From positions 1-27,128 of the forward strand of contig JBHHYS010000032.1 in NCBI GenBank assembly GCA_046757645.1: a DNA stretch of 27,128 bases, written 5' to 3'. This DNA comes from JBHHYS01 sp046757645 (GTDB taxonomy: Bacteria > Acidobacteriota > Terriglobia > Acidiferrales > 2-02-FULL-67-57). The translations under genes and the position numbers were made by a program. Under the pieces are notes generated by a model, which was not told the DNA's origin, made no database searches, and worked only from the letters and a program-made list of their open reading frames with translations. Shown one piece after another: positions 21,779 through 27,128 of this stretch; the first letter of the stretch is position 1; every line of letters begins with the position of its first letter.

Positions 21779-22950
21779 AAGCCGACCCGAGCGGCGTCTT
21801 GACAGGAACGCATTTCCTTGACGGCGACCAGGCCTGCTGCGAAGGCGCCCTGGCGGCCGGCTGCCGCTTCGCCGCCGGCTATCCCATCACACCGTCCACC
21901 GAGATCGTCGAACGCTTCTCGCAGCGCGCACCGCTGCTGGGCGGACTGTTCCTGCAGATGGAGGACGAGCTGGCCGCCTCAATCGCCATTCAGGGGGCGG
22001 TGTGGGCGGGAGCCAAAGCCTTGACCGTGACCTCCGGGCCCGGCTTCTCGCTGATGATGGAGCACATTGGATTCGCGGCCATGACGGAAACGCCCTGCGT
22101 GATTGTCAACGTCCAGCGCGGCGGGCCCTCCACCGGACTGCCCACCCTGCCCGGACAGGCCGACCTGATGCAGGCCCGCTGGGGCTCGCACGGCGACTAC
22201 GAGATCATCGCCCTCTCGCCCAGCTCCCCCCAGGAATGTTTCGACCTGACCATCAACGCCTTCAATCTCTCCGAGCAGTACCGCGTTCCCGTGCTGCTGA
22301 TGATGGATGAATGCGTCGCGCACATGACCGAAAAGGTGCTGATCCCGCCCGCGGAGGCGATCGAGATCGTCCCCCGGCGCTACACCCGCCAGCCGCCCGG
22401 AGAATATCAGCCTTATCGCGCCGACCCGGGTGGAGTGCCGGAGATGGTGAAGGCGGGCGAGGGATACCGCTTCCACGTAACCGGGATGACCCACGATGAG
22501 CACGGCTACCCGGCGGTAAGCGTGGAGGCCCAACAGCGGCTGGTGGGGCGGCTGGTGGAGAAGATTCGGCGGAACGCCCAGGCGATCGTGCGCCTCCAAG
22601 AGGCCTGGACGGACGATGCGGAGGTGATCGTGGTGGCCTACGGGATCACGGCGCGCGTCGGCCTCCGTGCGGTGCAGATGGCCCGGGAACGAGGGGTGGC
22701 CGCGGGCTTACTGCGGCCGCTGGTGGTCTGGCCCTTCCCGGAAAAGCGCATCCGGGAGCTGGCCGACCGCGCCCACGCCTTCGTGGTCCCGGAGATGAAC
22801 TACGGGCAGATGGTCTTGGAGGTAGAGCGCTGCGTGGCCGGGCGAGTCCCCGCGCTCCTGCTGCCGCACGCCGGAGGAACAGTTCACCATCCGGAAGAAA
22901 TCCTGGAGGCGATTCTCCACCCCAGGCCCGCGGCGGAGGTGGCGCGATGA
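21775..22950 (+). CDS. korA: 2-oxoglutarate:ferredoxin oxidoreductase, alpha subunit
   Basis: ATG 21775 overlaps the delta stop; the 391-aa length is normal. The N-terminal domain contains GYPITPSTEIVE (about 35-47), MEDELAASIAIQGAVWAGAKA and GPGFSLMMEHIGFAAMTETPCVIVNVQRGGPSTGLPT, all family signatures. The C-terminal transketolase-like domain begins near residue 280 (AEVIVVAYGITARVG). With the TPP-binding beta subunit it oxidises a 2-oxoacid plus CoA to acyl-CoA, CO2 and reduced ferredoxin, or runs in reverse in the reductive TCA cycle. 2-oxoglutarate is the likeliest substrate from the subunit layout; 2-oxoisovalerate remains possible. Confidence 0.88.
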   Translation: MKADPSGVLTGTHFLDGDQACCEGALAAGCRFAAGYPITPSTEIVERFSQRAPLLGGLFLQMEDELAASIAIQGAVWAGAKALTVTSGPGFSLMMEHIGFAAMTETPCVIVNVQRGGPSTGLPTLPGQADLMQARWGSHGDYEIIALSPSSPQECFDLTINAFNLSEQYRVPVLLMMDECVAHMTEKVLIPPAEAIEIVPRRYTRQPPGEYQPYRADPGGVPEMVKAGEGYRFHVTGMTHDEHGYPAVSVEAQQRLVGRLVEKIRRNAQAIVRLQEAWTDDAEVIVVAYGITARVGLRAVQMARERGVAAGLLRPLVVWPFPEKRIRELADRAHAFVVPEMNYGQMVLEVERCVAGRVPALLLPHAGGTVHHPEEILEAILHPRPAAEVAR

Positions 22951-23828
22951 ATTCTCTGCCGGAGGGAGCCGCGGCGGCGAACCCGGTCGAGGCCTTCCTG
23001 CGCAGCGAGCGGATGCCGCACATCTGGTGTCCGGGCTGCGGAATCGGCACCACGGTAAACTGTTTTGCGCGGGCCCTGCTTCAAGCCAAGCTGAACTTGG
23101 ACAAGGTCGCAGTGGTTTCCGGCATCGGCTGCACCGGGCGTGTGGCCGGCTACCTGAAACTCGACTCCTTCCACACCACCCACGGCCGCGCGATTCCCTT
23201 CGCCACTGGGCTGAAGCTGGCCAACCCGGAACTGACCGTGGTGGTCTATAGCGGCGATGGCGATCTGATCGGGATTGGCGGGAATCACTTCATTCACGCC
23301 GCCCGCCGCAATGTGGATCTGAAAGTGATCTGCATCAACAACTTTGTCTACGGCATGACCGGGGGACAAGTGGCGCCCACCACCCCGGTGAGCGCGCTCA
23401 CCGCCACCACCCCCTACGGCTGCTCCGAACAGCCGTTCAACCTCCCCTACCTGGCCGAATCCTCCGGCGCGGTCTACGTCGCACGCTGGACCGCCTACCA
23501 CGTCCGGCAAATTGCCCACGCGATGGTGGAGGGGTTCCGCAAGAAGGGATTTGCCTTCATCGAAATCATCAGCCCCTGCCCTGTCCTCTATCAGCGGCGC
23601 AACCGGCTGGGCGACGGACTGGAGATGATGAAGTACTACAAGCAGAACAGCATCGTCCGCCACGGCGCCCATACAAAAGAAGTCGGGATCAGCTATCAGG
23701 GGCCGGTGGTGGTGGGTAAGTTCGTGGACATTGAGCGGCCGACGTTCCTCGACTTGGTGAACCAGCAATTGGCCCGCACCCTGGACGCCCAGTACGCGGG
23801 TTGCAGCGGCGAACATGTCCGCAGTTGA
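22947..23828 (+). CDS. korB: 2-oxoglutarate:ferredoxin oxidoreductase, beta (TPP-binding) subunit
   Basis: ATG 22947 overlaps the alpha stop. The 293-aa product begins with a short unconserved leader, then WCPGCGIGTT (C28, C31), GIGCTGR (C62) and a later Cys in SPCPVLYQRRN. Together these are the expected ligands of a [4Fe-4S] cluster. The TPP/Mg motif is GDGD (103-106) followed by INN (130-132) and FVYGMTGGQVAPTTP, typical of the family. It holds the thiamine cofactor at the active site. Its end overlaps the gamma subunit by 14 nt. Confidence 0.92.
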   Translation: MNSLPEGAAAANPVEAFLRSERMPHIWCPGCGIGTTVNCFARALLQAKLNLDKVAVVSGIGCTGRVAGYLKLDSFHTTHGRAIPFATGLKLANPELTVVVYSGDGDLIGIGGNHFIHAARRNVDLKVICINNFVYGMTGGQVAPTTPVSALTATTPYGCSEQPFNLPYLAESSGAVYVARWTAYHVRQIAHAMVEGFRKKGFAFIEIISPCPVLYQRRNRLGDGLEMMKYYKQNSIVRHGAHTKEVGISYQGPVVVGKFVDIERPTFLDLVNQQLARTLDAQYAGCSGEHVRS

Positions 23829-24369
23829 GATCCAAATCGGTGGCTTCGGCGGCCAGGGGGTGATCCTGGCGGGGATGACCCTGGGCCGCGGCTTGGCGCT
23901 CTATGAGGGCTACAAAGTCTCGCTGACCCAGAGCTTTGGGCCCGAGGCCCGGGGGAGCGCCTGCAGCGTCCAACTGATTGTCTCCCGGGAGCCGGTGCTC
24001 TATCCCTACCTGACCCAGCCGCACATCTTGGTAACGATTTCGCAGGAAGCGTACCGGCGGTTTCTGCCGCACTTGCGACCGGGCGGCACCTTGCTGGTCG
24101 AGGAGAATTTGGTGCACCCGGAGGACGCCGGGCGCGACCTCCGCCTCTACCGGGTGCCGGCCACCCGTCTGGCGGAAGAGCTCGGGCGCAAGATTGTGCT
24201 CAATATGGTCATGGTGGGTTTCTTCACTGCGGTCACCGCCCTGCTCCGCCCGGAGTCGGCCCGCCGCGCCGTAGCCGAATCCGTCCCCCAGGGCACCGAA
24301 GCCCTGAACTTGGCCGCGTTTGATAAAGGCTACGCCTATGGGATCGCCCAGCGGGCCGCCGCCCCCTAG
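23815..24369 (+). CDS. korC: 2-oxoglutarate:ferredoxin oxidoreductase, gamma subunit
   Basis: ATG 23815 lies inside the end of korB (14-nt overlap), so translation is probably coupled. The 184-aa protein starts with the family signature IQIGGFGGQGVILAGMTLGRGLA, followed by SFGPEARGSACSVQLIVS. It forms the CoA-binding gamma domain of the complex. Length is normal. It is the last gene of the operon; the 309-nt stretch that follows has no convincing intrinsic terminator. Confidence 0.92.
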   Translation: MSAVEIQIGGFGGQGVILAGMTLGRGLALYEGYKVSLTQSFGPEARGSACSVQLIVSREPVLYPYLTQPHILVTISQEAYRRFLPHLRPGGTLLVEENLVHPEDAGRDLRLYRVPATRLAEELGRKIVLNMVMVGFFTAVTALLRPESARRAVAESVPQGTEALNLAAFDKGYAYGIAQRAAAP

Positions 24370-24678
24370 CCGGCCGCCTGGGTAGAACCCACCTGGCTGG
24401 GGTGAATCGGGCTTCCACCGCATTCCCCGCACCCCGCGGCGGCGATTCTCTGCAAGGCCAAAACCGGCTCAGCCAGACCACACTATCCCGGCTCTCCAAA
24501 CCCTGCCTTTCCCTGCACACCAGCCCAGTGTGCCAAAAGGCTGTTCGAGAGTTTCTTTTATTGAACCTAGGGCGCCTCGCCATCGTTTGTATGATCAGAG
24601 CCGCCGAAAGACTCTGCGTCTTCGTTACTGCCACTCGGGCGACAACAAGTGACGCAAGGAACTGTGCGGAGGATGGAC
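24370..24678. other. 309-nt gap between korC and the membrane hydrolase
   Basis: I find no gene, RNA or strong repeat here. Just after korC is a small hairpin (CCTGGGT/ACCCACC, about 24378-24394) without a T run. An AT-richer patch (24550-24600) holds TTGAAC (24561-24566) and TATGAT (24590-24595), but they are 23 nt apart, too far for a standard promoter. Confidence 0.5.
24668..24672 (+). promoter_or_regulatory. Ribosome binding site that decides the membrane hydrolase start
   Basis: GGAGG lies 6 nt before ATG 24679, ideal spacing. It abuts ATG 24673 with no gap, so that ATG is unlikely to be used; GTG 24649 has no such site. Confidence 0.6.
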
Positions 24679-27039
24679 ATGGCAGAAAATGCTGGTTCCC
24701 CTAAGGCTCTGTGGGCCAGGTCAAAGCCTGAGCGTCGGGCACGGAAGGGCGCTTCCATGGGCGCCGCTGCGGCGCTCCTCCTGTTTATGGGCTTTATGGG
24801 CACGCAGCTCCGCACCAGCCTGAGTACTCCCGTGGATGTCCTTATAGGTGTTGCCCTGGGCATCCTGGGCATAAAGCTCCTAGCGGGCGCGATCCGGCTT
24901 GCCACCAAACTGCTCCAAGCGTTGCCGCGGTATCTCGGCTGGGGCGGGGCTGGAGCGTTGGTGGCCTTTCTTCTCCTGTTTCTTGATAGGTTGTCGCTGC
25001 CCTGGACATTGGTGCTCTTCTTCGGGGTGGGTATAGTTGTCGTCGAAGCTGTTCTCGGCGGAGCGCTCGCCGTTGCCACCGCGGCCGATTTCAAGAAAGC
25101 CAGCGGGGCGAGGAAGGCTCTGGTTTTGGCGGCGCTCGTGGTGGCGGTGGCGGCCAACATCACATTCTTCTCCTGGTTGATGGCCCCCGGTACGGATTCT
25201 CACTTGGTGGAACTCGATGCGGCGCCTTCCGCCAGCGTAGCCCCTCTGGAGGCGCCCGACCCGTCCCAGCCGGGCCCGTACCCTGTGGGCAAGCTTTTCT
25301 ACGGGAGCGGTACGGACAAGCATCGGCCCGAGTACGGCGCGGCGGTGGACCTGAAGACCGAACCCGTGGACGCCACTCCCTTCGTCAAAGGCCTCAAAGG
25401 CTGGAAAAAGAAACTCCGGCGATGGTACTGGGGGTTCGGCCCCGACGCCTTTCCCCTCAATGGCCGCGTCTGGTTCCCCGAAGGCGAGGGTCCATTCCCG
25501 CTGGTGCTGATCGTTCACGGCAATCACCACATGGCGGAGTTCTCTGACCCCGGCTACGCCTACCTCGGGGAGCTGCTCGCCAGTCGCGGCTTCATCCTGG
25601 TCTCCGTGGATGAGAACTTTCTCAACGGGTCACCCATCGGCGGCATTCCCAAGGAGAACGATGCCCGGGCCTGGATCCTGCTCCAGCATCTCAAAGCCTG
25701 GCAACGCTGGAACCAGACCCTGGGAAACCCCTTCTACAAAAAGGTCGACATGGAAAACATCGCCCTGATCGGCCATTCCCGCGGCGGGGAGGCGGTGGGG
25801 ATCGCCGGGGCCTTCAATAACCTTTCACATTACCCCGACGACGCCACCGTGGGCTTCGACTTCGGCTTCTCGATCAAGGCCCTGGTCGCCATCGCCCCCA
25901 GCGACGGGCAGTACAAGCCGGCGGACAAACCGGTTTCGCTCCAGAACGTCAACTACCTGGTCCTGCAAGGGGGCCACGACAGCGATGTCTCTCTCTTCTT
26001 GGGGGACCGCCAGTTCAACCGGGTCAGGTTTACCCACGCACAGGACTGGTTCAAAGCCAGTCTGTACATCTACCGCGCGAATCACGGCCAGTTCAATACC
26101 GTCTGGGGACGAACGGACTATTCGCCTCCAACCAGTTGGCTGCTGAACTTCAAGCCTCTGCTCGAGGGAGAAGAGCAGCGCCGCATCGCCAAGATCTATT
26201 TCTCTGCCTTCCTGGAGACCACTCTCCACGCTGACCCTCGATACCGACCTCTCTTCCGCAACCACCGGGTCATTCAGGCCTGGCTGCCGGAGACCATCTA
26301 CGTCACTCGATACGAGGACTCGACCCTGCGGATTGTCAGCGACTACGAAGAAGACATCGACGTGACCACCACTACAGTGAGGGGTGGGAGCCAGCAGGCA
26401 GAGCAGTTGGCCGTCTGGCGCGAGCAGGATGTGAAGCTCCGCGGCGGGAGGCGGCGAGAAAACCATGCCGTCTATCTCGGCTGGCGCGCGGAAGGAGAAC
26501 AGCTTGAGGGTCAGCCGGCTGAAGCACCCAGCTACGCCATCTCGCTTCCGCGCACGTTTGCCCGCGAGGCACAACTGGGCCCGGATAGCCTGCTCGTCTT
26601 CCAGCTGGCCGAGGCGAGTGAAAAACCCCCCGCACCGGATGAAGAGAACGCCAAGGAAGAGAAAGAAGAAGCCTCTGGCGGTGATGGCGAGGCGGAGAAA
26701 GGGGAAGCCGAAGAAGAAAAGCAACCCTTGGACTTTAGCGTCGAACTGGTGGCGGGGGATGGTTCCGTAGCCCGATTGCCCCTGGGTCGGTTTGCGCCGC
26801 TGCCGCCCGTGCTCAAGGTGCGCTTCACGAAATCGAGCCAGTTGGATGAGAAGCGCTACAAGAGTTCCACCGAGCCGGTTCTTCAGACCTTCGAGCTTCC
26901 GCTCTCCGCTTTCGTTGAAGCCAATGCTCGTTTCAACCCCGCGAATCTCCAGACCATTTGCTTCCGTTTCGATCGCACCCAGAAGGGAGTGATTATTCTG
27001 GACCAAGTCGGCTTTGCCCGGCAGCGCTCGATCCCCTAA
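24679..27039 (+). CDS. Membrane-anchored alpha/beta hydrolase with acidic linker and C-terminal beta domain
   Basis: The 786-aa protein (ATG 24679, GGAGG 6 nt upstream) begins with four or five hydrophobic helices (about 27-44, 50-70, 90-102, 108-130 and 150-168). An alpha/beta hydrolase domain follows (about 200-500). LVLIVHGNHH (from about 276) gives the HG oxyanion motif, IGHSRGGEAV holds the nucleophile S367, GGHDSD (about 431-436) gives acid candidates, and RANHGQFN holds the likely catalytic H469. The GxSRGG elbow resembles platelet-activating-factor acetylhydrolase or polyester-hydrolase relatives; the substrate is unknown. After it comes a beta-rich region, a Glu/Lys-rich acidic linker (about 630-672, as in EENAKEEKEEASGGDGEAEK) and a final beta domain. 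The hydrolase part probably faces outward. It is transcribed toward rnpB. Confidence 0.8.
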   Translation: MAENAGSPKALWARSKPERRARKGASMGAAAALLLFMGFMGTQLRTSLSTPVDVLIGVALGILGIKLLAGAIRLATKLLQALPRYLGWGGAGALVAFLLLFLDRLSLPWTLVLFFGVGIVVVEAVLGGALAVATAADFKKASGARKALVLAALVVAVAANITFFSWLMAPGTDSHLVELDAAPSASVAPLEAPDPSQPGPYPVGKLFYGSGTDKHRPEYGAAVDLKTEPVDATPFVKGLKGWKKKLRRWYWGFGPDAFPLNGRVWFPEGEGPFPLVLIVHGNHHMAEFSDPGYAYLGELLASRGFILVSVDENFLNGSPIGGIPKENDARAWILLQHLKAWQRWNQTLGNPFYKKVDMENIALIGHSRGGEAVGIAGAFNNLSHYPDDATVGFDFGFSIKALVAIAPSDGQYKPADKPVSLQNVNYLVLQGGHDSDVSLFLGDRQFNRVRFTHAQDWFKASLYIYRANHGQFNTVWGRTDYSPPTSWLLNFKPLLEGEEQRRIAKIYFSAFLETTLHADPRYRPLFRNHRVIQAWLPETIYVTRYEDSTLRIVSDYEEDIDVTTTTVRGGSQQAEQLAVWREQDVKLRGGRRRENHAVYLGWRAEGEQLEGQPAEAPSYAISLPRTFAREAQLGPDSLLVFQLAEASEKPPAPDEENAKEEKEEASGGDGEAEKGEAEEEKQPLDFSVELVAGDGSVARLPLGRFAPLPPVLKVRFTKSSQLDEKRYKSSTEPVLQTFELPLSAFVEANARFNPANLQTICFRFDRTQKGVIILDQVGFARQRSIP

Positions 27040-27102
27040 GCCGCACCCGGAGAGAAGCCAGCGGGTCTCACCGGTAGGAAAACAAAGAGAGAAGAGAAGT
27101 TG

Positions 27103-27128
27103 GCGGGTGAGTCTGTAAGCCGGATTCT
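27103..27128 (-). ncRNA. rnpB: RNase P RNA, 3' end (rest beyond window)
   Basis: The minus strand reads AGAATCCGGCTTACAGACTC from the window edge. This matches the very conserved AGAA(C/U)CCGGCUUA near the 3' end of bacterial RNase P RNA. The exact 3' end is estimated; the transcript begins beyond base 27128. It converges with the membrane hydrolase. Confidence 0.8.

Overview
This GC-rich window most resembles a chromosome segment of an Acidobacteriota bacterium, probably uncultured. That assignment is inference: it rests on the tandem secreted amidohydrolases with lipocalin-like tails, the ECF-sigma/DUF4097 envelope operon, the secreted SpoIVB-type (S55) peptidase beside a seven-bladed propeller protein, and the dispersed repeats built around GAGCGAAGC cores. 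I see no plasmid, prophage, CRISPR or intact insertion-sequence genes. Core genes (aroA, nrdR, korDABC, the end of rnpB) argue for an ordinary chromosomal location.

Layout. Bases 1-103 hold the start of a zincin-like metallopeptidase (minus). Bases 378-5082 hold three overlapping secreted amidohydrolase paralogues; only the middle one keeps all visible metal-ligand positions. Bases 5121-7590 hold a SufR-like Fe-S regulator divergent from a small Fe-S set (unknown 114-aa protein, 7Fe-type ferredoxin, Rieske ferredoxin) followed, after a 160-bp MITE-like element, by a rhodanese. NrdR (minus) follows. Bases 8357-12161 are a six-gene envelope-stress operon: ECF sigma, zinc-finger anti-sigma, B-box/membrane protein, two small membrane proteins and a DUF4097 beta-repeat protein. 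Bases 12317-14665 encode a PilZ-like/coiled-coil protein, convergent with aroA (minus, 14699-16000). A repeat-bearing gap precedes a secreted S55 peptidase, a secreted seven-bladed propeller protein and a DUF1122-like protein (16440-21255). Bases 21476-24369 encode 2-oxoacid (probably 2-oxoglutarate):ferredoxin oxidoreductase in the order delta-alpha-beta-gamma. Bases 24679-27039 encode a membrane-anchored alpha/beta hydrolase, and the window ends in the 3' end of rnpB (minus).

How they work together. Four functional groups are visible: outer-compartment hydrolysis (amidohydrolases, S55 peptidase, propeller, membrane hydrolase), envelope stress sensing (ECF operon), Fe-S homeostasis (SufR-like regulator with ferredoxin and Rieske proteins), and ferredoxin-linked central metabolism (KOR). 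ATGA stop-start overlaps join the amidohydrolases, the sigma/anti-sigma/B-box genes and the first three kor genes; korB and korC overlap by 14 nt. These point to translational coupling.

The most striking observation is that the S55 peptidase appears circularly permuted relative to SpoIVB: its Ser-containing half precedes its His-containing half. The other leading items are the graded loss of active-site residues across the amidohydrolase trio, a perfect palindrome centred between divergent promoters at the SufR-like gene, a stem-loop that would hide the korD ribosome binding site, and the MITE-like element inserted exactly at the Rieske stop codon.
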